A stretch of DNA of 64,000 nt from assembly GCF_016889705.1 (NCBI RefSeq), contig NZ_CP069526.1:992001-1056000 (forward strand). Direction: 5' to 3'. The DNA comes from Amycolatopsis sp. FDAARGOS 1241 (GTDB lineage: Bacteria > Actinomycetota > Actinomycetes > Mycobacteriales > Pseudonocardiaceae). Below, in pieces: positions 49,512-60,056 of the stretch. Within the stretch, counting starts at the first letter, position 1, and each line of letters opens with the position of its first letter. Position numbers and translations under genes: made by a program. The notes below the pieces were generated by a model, which worked only from the letters and a program-made list of their open reading frames with translations, ran no database searches and was not told the origin of the DNA.

Positions 49512-49529
49512 ACCTACTGGCGAGTAGGT
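49512..49529. promoter_or_regulatory. palindromic operator before the acyl-CoA dehydrogenase pair
   Basis: ACCTACTGGCGAGTAGGT, perfect 7-bp arms with GGCG centre, 19 bases upstream of the start. Typical of TetR-family sites in fatty-acid catabolic genes; the regulator is not identified. Confidence 0.6.
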
Positions 49530-49645
49530 TAGCGCGGTGCGGCGGAGATCGCCAGTCGCCCCTGGGTGGCGGTGCGTCCGGTGCCCGGGGGCCGCGGCGA
49601 GCCGGCTGCCCGCCCGGTGCGCCTGGAATCGCCGGCTGATGTGCG

Positions 49646-50863
49646 TCACCGCGCCGCCAGGTGCACCTGCCGGCGCGCCCACGGCAGCCGTTCGAACGTG
49701 ATCAGCCCCAGCACCGCGACCGCGGCCACCACCACGGACACGGCGGCCGGCGCGTGCTCCAGCAGCGGTGTCAGGGCCAGCAGCACAGCGGCGAGCACCA
49801 GCCGCTGCGTGTTCCAGCTGCCGAGGTTGCGCCGGCGCAGGGAGCTCAGCGCCACCAGGTACAGCGCGAGGCCGCCGGTGAGCGTCCACATCGGCACGCC
49901 GTGCAGCGCTTCACCCGGCGGGTGGTGAGCGGTGTCGGACAGGTAGAGGAACGCCTTCTTCAGTCCCAGCGCGACCAGCACGATGCCGGCGATGAGCGGC
50001 AGGTGCAGGAACGTGTACGAGTCCGTCGCGAGCTTCGTGCGCTCCAGCCCCTTCGCGTCCGCGAGCCGGTGCTCCGCGACGCGCGCGACGACGTCGAAGT
50101 ACGTCCACCACATACCGGCGGCCAGCGCGATGCCGCAGATGGCGCAGCCGGCGATGAGCCACGTCATGGCCACTGGCCCGATGCCGATCCCGATCGCCAC
50201 GATCGATTCGCCCAGCGCGATGATCACGATCAGCCCGAACCGCTCCGCGAAGTGCCCGGGCGAGTTGAGCCGCCAGCCTGCGGGGCCGGAGAAGTAGACG
50301 TTCACGTAGTCGACCGCCAGGGCCACCACCCACAGCATCAGCTGCCACGGCTGCGGCACGAACGCCGCGACGACCAGCAGCGCGATGCTCGGCACCAGCC
50401 CGCGCAGCATCCGCAGCAGCACGCGTCGCAGCTCCGGGTCATGCCGCGCCGCGCCCAAGTACGCGACCTCGTGCAGGACCCGCACGACGCTGTAGCACGC
50501 GACGAACAGCACCGGCCCGTCCAGCCCCCCCGGCCGGTCCGTGAACGCTTCGGGGACCGTGAGCGACAGCAGGAACATCACGGCCATCGCCGCGAACATC
50601 GCCAGCCGCGCGATGCCGTGGTCCACGTGGATCGTCGTGCCGAGCCACGCGTAGCAGCACCAGCACCACCACAGGACCGCCAGCACCAGCAACCCTTCGA
50701 CGACGCCGAGCGGGCTCAGGTGGTCGGCCATCAGCTGGGTCGTCTGCGTGATCGCGTAGACGAACACGAGATCGAAGAACAGCTCGAGCGTGGAGACCCG
50801 GTGGTCCTCGTCCGTCGTGACCAGGTGAAGCCTTCGTCCGGTGGGCACGCGGAATGCTTGCAC
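49646..50863 (-). CDS. low-temperature-requirement A (LtrA) family membrane protein
   Basis: 405 residues with about ten to twelve membrane segments. The signature VSTLELFFDLVFVYAITQTT near residue 24 and FAERFGLIVIIALGESIVAI in the middle define the LtrA family, found widely in actinomycetes; its biochemical role is unknown. Start could also be the later GTG giving VTTDEDHRVSTLEL. Confidence 0.88.
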   Translation of the reverse strand: MQAFRVPTGRRLHLVTTDEDHRVSTLELFFDLVFVYAITQTTQLMADHLSPLGVVEGLLVLAVLWWCWCCYAWLGTTIHVDHGIARLAMFAAMAVMFLLSLTVPEAFTDRPGGLDGPVLFVACYSVVRVLHEVAYLGAARHDPELRRVLLRMLRGLVPSIALLVVAAFVPQPWQLMLWVVALAVDYVNVYFSGPAGWRLNSPGHFAERFGLIVIIALGESIVAIGIGIGPVAMTWLIAGCAICGIALAAGMWWTYFDVVARVAEHRLADAKGLERTKLATDSYTFLHLPLIAGIVLVALGLKKAFLYLSDTAHHPPGEALHGVPMWTLTGGLALYLVALSSLRRRNLGSWNTQRLVLAAVLLALTPLLEHAPAAVSVVVAAVAVLGLITFERLPWARRQVHLAAR

Positions 50864-50913
50864 GCCCGGACGGTGGTCGGGAGCGATTTCGGCGAGGACG
50901 GATTTTCAGCGGT

Positions 50914-52089
50914 TCACGGGACGGCGCACTCCAGTACCGTCCGCAGCAACGCCGTCAGCTCCGCCTCCAGGTTCGGCCGACCGCTCACGCGGCGCGTCCG
51001 GGTCAGGTCGTTCGCGATCGTCAGCGCCGCGTGAACGCGGATCTTCGCCTCGCGCGCGGGCAGCGACGGGAGGATCGCAGCCAGCAGCGTCACCCACTGG
51101 GCCACGTAATCGCGTTGCACGCGCAGCAGGTCGGCCTTTTCGCGGTCCGGCATGGTGACCCGGTCGGCCGTGAAGGAGACCAAGAGCTCCGGCGTGTGCA
51201 GCAACGTGTGCACGTACGAAGCCGACAGCCGGCGCAAGGCGGTCAGCTCGTCGGGTGCCCGCAGCGCCTGCTCGGCCGCCAGCGCCAGACGGTCCGCGGC
51301 GCGGTGGCCGATGGCCGCCATCAGAGCCGCCTTGCTGGGGAAGTGGCGGTAGACGCTGGGGCCGGCGATGCCCGCTGCCGCGCCGATGTCCTCCATGCTC
51401 ACCGCGTGGAAGCCGCGTTCGCCGAACAGGGCGGTGGCGGCCGAGAGGATCTGCTCGCGGCGCGACGGGGTACCGAGGCCGTTCGGGATGTCGGGCGCCG
51501 GCGAGACCGAACCCGGCAGTGTGGTGTCCAGCACAGCCGAGGCCAGTTCGACGAGCAGGGGCACGAACCGGCGGCGCGCGACGGTCGTGTGGTGCACCGC
51601 CACGCTGCCGAACACCGACAGCGCGCCCCAGCACAGGAACTCGGCGTCGTCGGCAGCCAGCTCGGTCCGAGCGGCCAGCAGCGCTTTCGTCCACGCGTCC
51701 AGCACCGCGCCGGACCGGCGGCGGATCTCGCGCCGCTCCTCGCGACGCAGGTGCGGGCCTTCCCACCGCCACAGGGCCGCGATCTCACGCCGTTCGACGG
51801 CTTGCGTCGCGAGGCCCGTGAGCAGGGTGTCCAGCTGGTCGGGGGCACCGGACAGCGCCGCGGAGGTCACGGCCTCCATGTCGTCGATGCCGGCGAGCAC
51901 GACGTAGGCCAGGATCGCCTGCTTGTCCGCGAAGTGGCGGTACAGCGCGGGCCCCGTGACACCCGCCGCGGCGGCGATGTCGTTGATGCCGACCCCGTGG
52001 AAGCCGCGGGCGCGGAACAGCTCCGCGGCGACCGCGGCGAGCTGGGCCCTGCGGTCGCGCGGCCGCGACGGGCGGTCCGGAGTCTTCAT
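50914..52089 (-). CDS. double TetR-family regulator (two TetR domains fused)
   Basis: 391 residues. TetR helix-turn-helix 1 at residues 14-62 (LAAVAAELFRARGFHGVGIN, GVTGPALYRHFADKQAI) and a second at 211-258 (ILSAATALFGERGFHAVSME, GIAGPSVYRHFPSKAALM), each followed by its own ligand-domain half. Divergent from fadA-fadB, so probably controls beta-oxidation. A palindrome in between is a candidate operator. Confidence 0.88.
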   Translation of the reverse strand: MKTPDRPSRPRDRRAQLAAVAAELFRARGFHGVGINDIAAAAGVTGPALYRHFADKQAILAYVVLAGIDDMEAVTSAALSGAPDQLDTLLTGLATQAVERREIAALWRWEGPHLRREERREIRRRSGAVLDAWTKALLAARTELAADDAEFLCWGALSVFGSVAVHHTTVARRRFVPLLVELASAVLDTTLPGSVSPAPDIPNGLGTPSRREQILSAATALFGERGFHAVSMEDIGAAAGIAGPSVYRHFPSKAALMAAIGHRAADRLALAAEQALRAPDELTALRRLSASYVHTLLHTPELLVSFTADRVTMPDREKADLLRVQRDYVAQWVTLLAAILPSLPAREAKIRVHAALTIANDLTRTRRVSGRPNLEAELTALLRTVLECAVP

Positions 52090-52160
52090 GGTGAATCGAC
52101 GATAGCGCCTTTCGGAACCCGGGCAACCCATTGACACCATCGGGTTCCGGTGGCTTATGT

Positions 52161-52172
52161 TAATGGGCATTA
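52161..52172. promoter_or_regulatory. palindrome TAATGGGCATTA between tetR-tetR and fadA
   Basis: Perfect 5-bp arms around GG, AT-rich in GC-rich surroundings, between divergent genes; probable regulator site overlapping promoter. Confidence 0.55.
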
Positions 52173-52248
52173 GCGTCAGCCGGACAGTACGATCGACGGC
52201 GAGATACACCGAAGTGTCCAACCACGCCGCTGCGCGGAGGAGTGTTCA

Positions 52249-53460
52249 GTGAGTAGCGAGGCCTACATCTACGAGGCGATGCGCACGCCTCGGGGTAAGA
52301 ACAAGGGCGGTGCCCTCCACGGCACCAAGCCGCTCGACCTGGTGGTCGGGCTGATCGAAGAGCTCAAGGTCCGCCACCCGAACCTCGACCCGCAGGCGAT
52401 CGACGACGTGGTGCTCGGCGTCGTGTCCCCGGTGGGTGAGCAGGGGGCCGATATCGCGCGCACGGCCGCCCTCGTGGCCGGGCTGCCCGAGACCGTCGCG
52501 GGTGTGCAGCTCAACCGCTTCTGCGCGTCGGGCCTCGAGGCCACCAACGTCGCGGCGCAGAAGGTGCGCTCGGGCTGGGACCAGCTGATCATCGCCGGTG
52601 GCGTGGAGTCCATGTCGCGCGTGCCGATGGGTTCCGACGGCGGCGCGCTGTTCATGGACCCGACCACGGCGTATGACCAGTACATCGTGCCGCAGGGCAT
52701 CGGCGCCGACCTGATCGCGACGATGGAGGGCTTCAGCCGCGAGGACGTCGACCGGTTCGCGGTCCGTTCGCAGGAGAAGGCCGAGGCGGCCTGGGCCGGT
52801 GGCTACTTCGCGAAGTCCGTGGTGCCGGTGAAGGACATCAACGGTGTCACGATCCTCGACCACGACGAGCACCGCCGCCCCGGCTCCACCGTCGAGGGCC
52901 TGGCGAAGCTCAAGCCGGCGTTCACCGCCATCGGCGAGATGGGCGGCTTCGACGCGGTGGCGCTGCAGAAGTACCACCAGGTCGAGAAGATCGACCACGT
53001 CCACACGGGCGGCAACTCCTCGGGCATCGTCGACGGCGCGGCCATCGTGCTCGTCGGCAGCGAAGAGGTCGGCAAGCGCTTCGGTCTCACGCCGCGGGCG
53101 CGCATCGTCGCCACGGCCTCCATCGGCTCGGAGCCGACGATCATGCTCACCGGCCCGACACCGGCCACCAAGAAGGTGCTCAAGACCGCGGGCCTGACCC
53201 CGGACGACATCGACCTGTGGGAACTCAACGAGGCGTTCGCGTCCGTCGTGCTCAAGTGGATGAAGGACCTGAACCTGCCGGAGGAGAAGGTCAACGTCAA
53301 CGGCGGCGCGATCGCCATGGGTCACCCGCTCGGCGCCACCGGCGCGATGATCCTCGGGACCATGGTCGACGAGCTGGAACGCCGCCAGGCGCGCCGCGCC
53401 CTGGTGACCCTGTGCATCGGCGGCGGCATGGGCGTCGCGACCATCATCGAGCGGGTGTGA
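52249..53460 (+). CDS. fadA: acetyl-CoA C-acyltransferase (thiolase)
   Basis: 403 residues from [23 protein letters not shown]. Active-site Cys in [15 protein letters not shown], His in [15 protein letters not shown], second Cys in [12 protein letters not shown]. It carries out the thiolytic last step of beta-oxidation. Operon with fadB, eight-base gap. Confidence 0.94.
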   Translation: MSSEAYIYEAMRTPRGKNKGGALHGTKPLDLVVGLIEELKVRHPNLDPQAIDDVVLGVVSPVGEQGADIARTAALVAGLPETVAGVQLNRFCASGLEATNVAAQKVRSGWDQLIIAGGVESMSRVPMGSDGGALFMDPTTAYDQYIVPQGIGADLIATMEGFSREDVDRFAVRSQEKAEAAWAGGYFAKSVVPVKDINGVTILDHDEHRRPGSTVEGLAKLKPAFTAIGEMGGFDAVALQKYHQVEKIDHVHTGGNSSGIVDGAAIVLVGSEEVGKRFGLTPRARIVATASIGSEPTIMLTGPTPATKKVLKTAGLTPDDIDLWELNEAFASVVLKWMKDLNLPEEKVNVNGGAIAMGHPLGATGAMILGTMVDELERRQARRALVTLCIGGGMGVATIIERV

Positions 53461-53468
53461 GGACGGAA

Positions 53469-55640
53469 ATGGCTGAGAGCAAGACCATCCGCTGGGAGAA
53501 GGACGCCGACGGCATCGTCACGCTGACGCTCGACGACCCGAACCAGTCCGCCAACACCATGAACGCGGACTTCCGCGAGTCGCTCGGCGTCACCGTCGAC
53601 CGGCTGGAGGCGGAGAAGGACGACATCACCGGTGTCGTGATCACGTCGGCCAAGAAGACCTTCTTCGCCGGCGGTGACCTTCGTGACCTCATCCAGGCGA
53701 AGCCGGAGCACGCCGCCGCGTTCGGCGAGTCCAGCGCGCTCATGAAGAGCCAGATGCGGCGCATCGAGCAGCTCGGCAAGCCCGTGGTCGCGGCCATCAA
53801 CGGCGCCGCACTCGGCGGCGGTCTCGAGATCGCGCTCGCCACGCACCACCGCATCGCCGCCGACGCGAAGGGCAGCCAGATCGGCCTGCCCGAGGTCACG
53901 CTGGGCCTGCTGCCCGGCGGTGGCGGTGTCGTGCGCACCGTGCGGCTGCTGGGGATCCAGAACGCGCTGCTGAACGTGCTGCTGCAGGGCCAGCGCCACA
54001 AGCCGCGCAAGGCGCTGGAGCTGGGCCTGGTGCACGAGGTCGTGGACACCGTCGAGGAGCTCGTGCCCGCCGCGAAGGCGTGGATCAAGGCGAACCCCGA
54101 GGGCGGCGTGCAGCCGTGGGACGTCAAGGGCTACAAGATCCCGGGCGGCACCCCGTCGAACCCGAGCTTCGCGGCGAACCTGCCGGCGTTCCCGGCGAAC
54201 CTGCGCAAGCAGCTCAAGGGCGCGCCGATGCCGGCGCCGCGCGCGATCCTGGCCGCGGCGATCGAGGGCGCGATGGTCGACTTCGACACGGCCATCAAGA
54301 TCGAGTCGCGGTACTTCGTGAGCCTGGCCATCGGGCAGGTCTCGAAGAACATGACCAAGGCGTTCTTCTTCGACCTGCAGACGATCAACTCGGGCGGCTC
54401 GCGTCCCGACGGCTTCGAGAAGTACACCGCTCGCAAGGTGGGTGTCCTCGGCGCCGGGATGATGGGCGCCGCGATCGCGTACGTGTCGGCGAAGGCCGGT
54501 ATCGACGTGGTGCTCAAGGACGTCTCGCAGGAAGCTGCCGACAAGGGCAAGGGCTACGCGGTCAAGCTCGAGGAGAAGGCTCTCTCCCGCGGCAAGACCA
54601 CGAAGGAGAAGTCCGACGAGCTGCTAGCGCGCATCAAGCCGACCGCGGACGCGGCCGACTTCGCGGGCGTCGACTTCGTGATCGAGGCCGTGTTCGAGAG
54701 CGTCGAGCTGAAGCACAAGGTGTTCGGCGAAATCGAGGGCGTCGTGAACTCCGACGCGGTGCTGGGCTCCAACACCTCGACCCTGCCGATCACCACGCTC
54801 GCCGAGGGCGTGAAGCGGCAGGAGGACTTCATCGGGATCCACTTCTTCTCGCCGGTGGACAAGATGCCGCTCGTCGAGATCATCTGCGGTGAGAAGACGT
54901 CGCCCGCGACGCTGGCGAAGGTCTTCGACTACACGCTGCAGATCAAGAAGACCCCGATCGTCGTCAACGACAGCCGTGGCTTCTTCACCTCGCGCGTGAT
55001 CGGCACGTTCATCAACGAGGCCGTCGCCGCGCTGGGCGAGGGCGTCGAACCGGCGTCGATCGAGCAGGCGGGTTCGCAGGCCGGCTACCCCGCGCCGCCG
55101 CTGCAGCTGATGGACGAGCTGACGCTCACGCTGCCGCGCAAGATCCGCCTCGAAACGAAGGCGGCCGTCGAGGCGGCGGGCGGCACCTGGACGCCGCACG
55201 CGTCCGAGGCCGTCATCGACCGCATGCTGGACGAGTACGACCGCAAGGGCCGCAGCACCGGCGCGGGCTTCTACGAGTACGACGAGAACGGCAAGCGCAC
55301 CGGCCTGTGGCCCGGCCTGCGCGACGCCTTCAAATCCGGCACCGGCGACGTGCCCTTCGAGGACCTCAAGGAGCGCATGCTCTTCGCCGAGGCGCTCGAA
55401 ACGGTGAAGTGCTTCGACGAGGGCGTGCTGACGTCCGTCGCCGACGCCAACATCGGCTCGATCTTCGGCATCGGGTTCCCGGCGTGGACCGGCGGTGTCA
55501 TCCAGTACATCAACCAGTACAAGGGTGGCCTCCAGGGCTTCGTCGACCGATCCCGCGAACTGGCCGCCCGCTACGGCGACCACTTCCTGCCGCCGGAATC
55601 ACTGGTGGCGAAGGCCGCCAAGGGCGAGATCTACGAATAG
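53469..55640 (+). CDS. fadB: multifunctional enoyl-CoA hydratase/3-hydroxyacyl-CoA dehydrogenase
   Basis: 723 residues. Hydratase half: [17 protein letters not shown] and [16 protein letters not shown] with the catalytic Glu. Dehydrogenase half: [20 protein letters not shown] (NAD), [20 protein letters not shown] with the catalytic His. Forms the trifunctional complex with FadA (family knowledge). The operon ends at a classic terminator. Confidence 0.95.
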   Translation: MAESKTIRWEKDADGIVTLTLDDPNQSANTMNADFRESLGVTVDRLEAEKDDITGVVITSAKKTFFAGGDLRDLIQAKPEHAAAFGESSALMKSQMRRIEQLGKPVVAAINGAALGGGLEIALATHHRIAADAKGSQIGLPEVTLGLLPGGGGVVRTVRLLGIQNALLNVLLQGQRHKPRKALELGLVHEVVDTVEELVPAAKAWIKANPEGGVQPWDVKGYKIPGGTPSNPSFAANLPAFPANLRKQLKGAPMPAPRAILAAAIEGAMVDFDTAIKIESRYFVSLAIGQVSKNMTKAFFFDLQTINSGGSRPDGFEKYTARKVGVLGAGMMGAAIAYVSAKAGIDVVLKDVSQEAADKGKGYAVKLEEKALSRGKTTKEKSDELLARIKPTADAADFAGVDFVIEAVFESVELKHKVFGEIEGVVNSDAVLGSNTSTLPITTLAEGVKRQEDFIGIHFFSPVDKMPLVEIICGEKTSPATLAKVFDYTLQIKKTPIVVNDSRGFFTSRVIGTFINEAVAALGEGVEPASIEQAGSQAGYPAPPLQLMDELTLTLPRKIRLETKAAVEAAGGTWTPHASEAVIDRMLDEYDRKGRSTGAGFYEYDENGKRTGLWPGLRDAFKSGTGDVPFEDLKERMLFAEALETVKCFDEGVLTSVADANIGSIFGIGFPAWTGGVIQYINQYKGGLQGFVDRSRELAARYGDHFLPPESLVAKAAKGEIYE

Positions 55641-56219
55641 GCAGTGAGCGAGAGGGGCCCTTCCCGGCCTGTGCCGGGAAGGGCCTTTTTCGTGCGCCAG
55701 TTCGAGGCGGACGGTGTAGCTGAGAAGCCGGGCGTACATCAGGAAATCGCACAATGCCGACTCGTGCACCGAGGGGCTGTGCTCCAGGCGCCACACGTGG
55801 ATGACGCTCGTGCCGAGCGCCGCGGCGAGGTCGGCCCGGCTCTTCCCGGCGGCGATCCGGGCTTGGCGCAGTTCGGTTTGCAGCCGCCACGGTTCGGCCT
55901 TCGCCGCGGCGTCCGGGTCGGCCGTGAGGCAGTGGTCGGTGTGCGGCATGCGGTCGCGCCACGGCCGGTGCCGCGCGTCGGGATCGTCCTCGACGAGCAG
56001 CAGGCGGATGGCGTGGCCCAGCTCGTGGGCGCAGCGGCCCAGCGCGTGCAGCCCGTGCGACTGCGGCGCGCGGTACCACCAGCGCGCTGCAGTGACCCGG
56101 CTGGGCATACCGGTCATCTCCTGGATGTTGGCCAAGGTCCAGCCGCGGGCTTCGCGGACTTCCTCCAGGCGGGTTCTGGCCATCTCCACTTGAGCAGACA
56201 GCGCTTCGTGCGCGTCCAT
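55599..56219 (-). CDS. XRE-family transcriptional regulator
   Basis: 206 residues from MDAHEALSAQVEMARTRLEE. The helix-turn-helix is LRQARIAAGKSRADLAAALG, TSVIHVWRLEHS at residues 120-152. The first 100 residues contain a second possible helix-turn-helix (LEEVREARGWTLANIQEMTG). The end overlaps fadB by 42 bases and reads through its terminator. Divergent from the GntR gene; a TTGTACAA palindrome (56259-56266) lies between. Unknown targets. Confidence 0.7.
   Translation of the reverse strand: MDAHEALSAQVEMARTRLEEVREARGWTLANIQEMTGMPSRVTAARWWYRAPQSHGLHALGRCAHELGHAIRLLLVEDDPDARHRPWRDRMPHTDHCLTADPDAAAKAEPWRLQTELRQARIAAGKSRADLAAALGTSVIHVWRLEHSPSVHESALCDFLMYARLLSYTVRLELAHEKGPSRHRPGRAPLAHCLFVDLALGGLRHQ
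55656..55690 (+). terminator. rho-independent terminator of fadAB
   Basis: 13-bp stem (55656-55668 with 55673-55685), CTGT loop, then TTTTT. It lies inside the C-terminal codons of the convergent XRE gene. Confidence 0.9.
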
Positions 56220-56312
56220 CGTTACCACCAACTTGCCAGGAGAGTTGATGACCTACGGTTGTACAAGTGGGCCGACTGGTCAAGACAAGCTGATGAGTGC
56301 AAGGATGATCGC

Positions 56313-57077
56313 ATGGTGAACCGCCGAAGTGGCATTCCTGCGTTCCGGCAAGTTGCCGGCGACTTGCGCAAAAAGATCGCGGTCGGCCACTACGCGCCGG
56401 GCGAGCAGTTGCCGAGTGAGCGCGAGCTGGTCGAGACCTACAGCGTGTCGCGGCCGACCGTTCGCGAAGCCGTGAACATGCTGCGGTCCGAGGGATTGGT
56501 GACTTCGGAACACGGCCGCGGCGTCTTTGTTCGGCCACCGGCGATCGTGCAGGTGCGCATGGCTGCGACCCGGTTGTCCCGCGCGGCGCGCCAAACCGAC
56601 CGCGGTGCTTTTCGCGCCGATGCTGCAGCGCGCGGTTTCACCCCGTCGGCGACGGTCGAGGTGAGGTTCGAAGCGGCGGATTCCCGGGTGGCGAACCGGC
56701 TCGCGATCGCGGAGGCAGCCGAAGTCACCGTTCGGGATCGGGTCATGCGCGCCGATGACCAGGCGGTTCAGCTTGCCGTCTCGCGACTTCCTCGCGCGTT
56801 GACGCAAGGCACGGCGATCGAACAGCCGGACACCGGACCCGGCGGCACCTACGCGCGACTTGAAGAAGCTGGGCACACCCTCGGCTCGTTCGTCGAACAC
56901 GTGGGGGCGCGGATGCCGACTCCCGACGAAGCGTCGTTGTTGCAGCTCGCCGATGGTGTCCCCGTCATCACCGTCACCCGGGTGGCCTACGGGACCGACG
57001 GCACGCCGCTGGAAATGAACGACATGGTCCTCGCCGCGGATCGGTACGAGCTGTCGTACGAGTGGCCCGCCGACTGA
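56313..57077 (+). CDS. GntR-family (HutC/UTRA) transcriptional regulator
   Basis: 254 residues, MVNRRSGIPAFRQVAGDLRK. Winged helix: GEQLPSERELVETYSVSRPT, VREAVNMLRSEGLVTSEHGR. C-terminal UTRA ligand domain: EEAGHTLGSFVEHVGARMPT, then VPVITVTRVAYGTDGTPLEM. The first 10 residues and the TTGTACAA site upstream suggest autoregulation. Confidence 0.88.
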   Translation: MVNRRSGIPAFRQVAGDLRKKIAVGHYAPGEQLPSERELVETYSVSRPTVREAVNMLRSEGLVTSEHGRGVFVRPPAIVQVRMAATRLSRAARQTDRGAFRADAAARGFTPSATVEVRFEAADSRVANRLAIAEAAEVTVRDRVMRADDQAVQLAVSRLPRALTQGTAIEQPDTGPGGTYARLEEAGHTLGSFVEHVGARMPTPDEASLLQLADGVPVITVTRVAYGTDGTPLEMNDMVLAADRYELSYEWPAD

Positions 57078-57141
57078 GCATCCGCAGGTGGGACGGCAGA
57101 AATGCCGGGACCCTCCCGCCGCCGGCATGTGAAACTGGTTC

Positions 57142-59962
57142 ATGGACCAGACCACGACACCGACCGAGGAGCACCAGCACGACTCCCTCGCCTTCACGGG
57201 GTCCGACAAGCTGGTGAAGCTCATCGGCGCCCTCTACCAGCGGCCGCGAATGGGGGATCTGCCCCGATCGCTGCACCAGGCGAACGTCGAGTGGGAGCCG
57301 GGTTACCAGCAGGAACGCGCCGGGCGCAAGGGGTTGCCCATGGTGTGCCTGGTCCGGTCGGACTCGTGCGAGGGGGTGCTCGGGGAGCTCGCGAAGCGGT
57401 TGCGCAGCGCCCGCCCCAGCGGTGGTGTCCGCTACGCCCACCTCCCGCTCGGTGACCGCGTCGCGACGGACACCGACGGGCCGGCGACCGAGCGGAGTGT
57501 CGAGGCGATCCGGGACATCCTGTGGGACGCGCGCAAGGAATTGCTGCGCAGCCCGCGCTCCCGCGGCAGCGGCCTGCGGTTCGGGCTGTTCACGCTCGTC
57601 GTGCAGCTGATGGGCGAGAAGCTGTCCGATAGTGATCCGACACCGCCGGAGCGGATGTTGCTGCGGCGGTTGCGGCAGAACGGGGTGACGGCGCGGTTCG
57701 ACGCGGCGATCGAGGACGTTGGCACGAAGCTGGTGCCGGACAACTTCACGTGGAAGTTCTCGTTGCTGGTGTTGCGGTTGCTGACGATCGCGACGTTCCG
57801 GCTCGCCGTCACCGGGCGAGTGCCGCTGCTGTCGGGCCGGTACCGGTGGTTCCTGAAGCAGCCGCACCTCGCGCCGGAGATGTCGGGCAGCTTCGTGCGG
57901 TTCGCGCTGCGGCTCACCGAGACCGAGCGGACGAAGGAGTCTCCGGAATTCGTCGGCCGGCTGCTGGTCAACGCGTTCCTCGAAGACCTTCGCCGCGGCT
58001 ACCGGATGCAGTTCTTCCGCCGCCGCCGCATGACGTACCCGGTGCTGCTGCTCGACCACGTCACCACTACCAACGGCGGCTACCGGTTGCTGAAGTTGAT
58101 CAACAACGTCCGCAACCAGACGGGCTTGTTCGACCCACTGCTGGTGGTCAGCGCGAGCGACGCCCCGCCACCCGACGCGGAGCCGAGCAAGGACCGTCCC
58201 AAGTGGACGGCGGTGAAGGCGGGCAGCGCCTACCAGGCCTGGCAGCACGCGCTGCTCAACGACCGCCGCGCGCGCAAGGACTCGGCCTGGTACCTGCCGA
58301 TCGGGCTCGACCACGTGGGCTCGCCCGAACAGCAGACCGAAGCGCGCAAGGACCTCCAGGCGCTCGGCGGCACGTACGTGCTGCGGCGCCGGCAGGCGCG
58401 GCCGCCGTGGTGGGCGACGCGGTGGATGCGCATCGGGGTGCCGGCCGCGGTGGTGCTGCTCGTCGCGGGGTTCGTCGCGGTGCGGTACGACGACTTCCGC
58501 ACGAGCCACTGCGGCACGTCGAGCGAGTGGCTCACGTGGACGGGCACCGAGTGCGTCGGCGTGTCCGACGGTGCGGTCACGGTCTTCCAGCCCGTCGACG
58601 ACACGATCCGCCAGGTCGCGGCGGTGATCGCGAACCAGAATCGGCGCGCGGCCGAGCTGCACGCCGCGCACCCGGAACGGCCGTACGTCACGCTCGTCGA
58701 CCTGGAGGCGCTCACGTCGGCCAACGGCACGGCCGACGGCCTGACCGCGGAACGCGAGTCGCTGGAGGGCGTCGCGGTGGCGCAGCTGCGGCAGCTCACC
58801 GCGACGGCCACAGCCGAGCCGATCGTGCGCGTGCTCGTCGCGAACGGCGGGCTCGGCATGCTCCACGGTGCGGAGGTCGCGCGGCAGCTGAGCCGGATGG
58901 CCGAGCAGGACCGCAGCATCGTCGGTGTGGTCGGGCTGGACATGAGCAGCCGGCCCACCATGGACACGATCCGCGCGCTCGGCGACGCCGGGCTGCCGGT
59001 GGTGGCGTCGACTCTGTCGGCAGACGGGCTCGCGGACCAGAACCCCGTGTACTTCCAAGTGGCGCCGCAGAACCGGCGCGAGGCGGCCGTCGCCGCGGCG
59101 TTCGTCGCGCAGCGGCCGGGCCCGCGCACGCTGCGCGTGTACTACTCCGACGACGACTCCGACACCTACAGCACCAACCTGCGCGACGACCTCCTGAAGT
59201 CGTTCCGGGACAAGGGGATCGCAGTCGAGGCGCGCGTTCGAGCCGGACGGCGGGACGCACGGCACCGCGTCGCACGACCGTTACGGCGAACGCCTCGTGG
59301 GCAACGCCGCGGCGGCGGGCCGGGACACGTGCTCGTACCCGGGGTTCGTCGTTTTCGCCGGCCGCGGCGTGCCCGACTTCGGCGACTTCGTGGCGGGCGC
59401 CGCCCAGTGCGGCAGCACCGCGACGATCATCGGCGACGACGACGTGTCGCGCTACGTCGCCGACCAGGTGGCGCGCGAGCAGAACCGTGCGCTGCCGTAC
59501 TACTACCTCTCGTTCGCGAGTGAGCCGGCCACCACCCCGGAGGGCCTCGCGCGTGACTTCTACACCACGCTCAACCGCACGCTGTTCCCGTTCGAGCAAA
59601 CCGAACGTGGCCGCTCCTACGACGGTCACGCCGCGCTGTCCTATGACGCGGCGCTGGTGATGATCACGGCCACCGCCTACCTGCGCGAGACGTCCGCGAA
59701 CATCCCGGTCACCCCGGGCGCGGTGTGGCGCGAGATCACGGCCATCCACACCTCACGTCCGGACGAAAGCCAGACCAACAAGTACATCGAAGGCGTCACC
59801 GGCACCATCGACTACGGCGGCGACATCGCGCGCCACGTCCCGGAAGCGAAGCCGATTTCGGTGTTGCGCGTCGAAGGCGGCGAGGTGGACCGCGCACTGC
59901 ACGGCTTCTGCGGGATGGCGGCGGGGCGGACGTCCGATCGGTGGTGTCCGGCGGATTCCTGA
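57142..59962 (+). pseudogene. receptor-like membrane protein: cytosolic NTPase-like domain, TM helix, ligand-binding domain (frameshifted)
   Basis: The joined protein has about 940 residues. Residues 1-425: cytosolic, Arg-rich, with a degenerate P-loop region (VRSDSCEGVLGELAKRL) like STAND/NACHT ATPases. One membrane helix (IGVPAAVVLLVAGFVAV) near 431-447. The rest is an extracytoplasmic type-1 periplasmic-binding-protein fold related to LivJ/branched-chain amino-acid receptors (IRVLVANGGLGMLHG, VGVVGLDMSS, LPVVASTLSADGLADQNPVY). From about 59,240 the reading frame changes (one base too many), and the C-terminal part (TCSYPGFVVFAGRGVPDFGD…SYDGHAALSYDAALVMITA) continues in another frame to 59,962. 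Ends with a Cys-rich tail. Confidence 0.75.
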
Positions 59963-60056
59963 GCCGGCGGCCGGGCGGGGCCGGTGATCGGTACGAGCTA
60001 CGGGCGGCCCGCCGGCTGAACCCCCGCCGCAGCGAGGGCACAGACGGCGGGCCGGC

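Noticed and set aside
56974..59265. Minus-strand 763-codon frame opposite the receptor-like gene
   Set aside because: Antisense shadow; Arg/His/Val-rich without domain features, whereas the plus strand shows clear homology.
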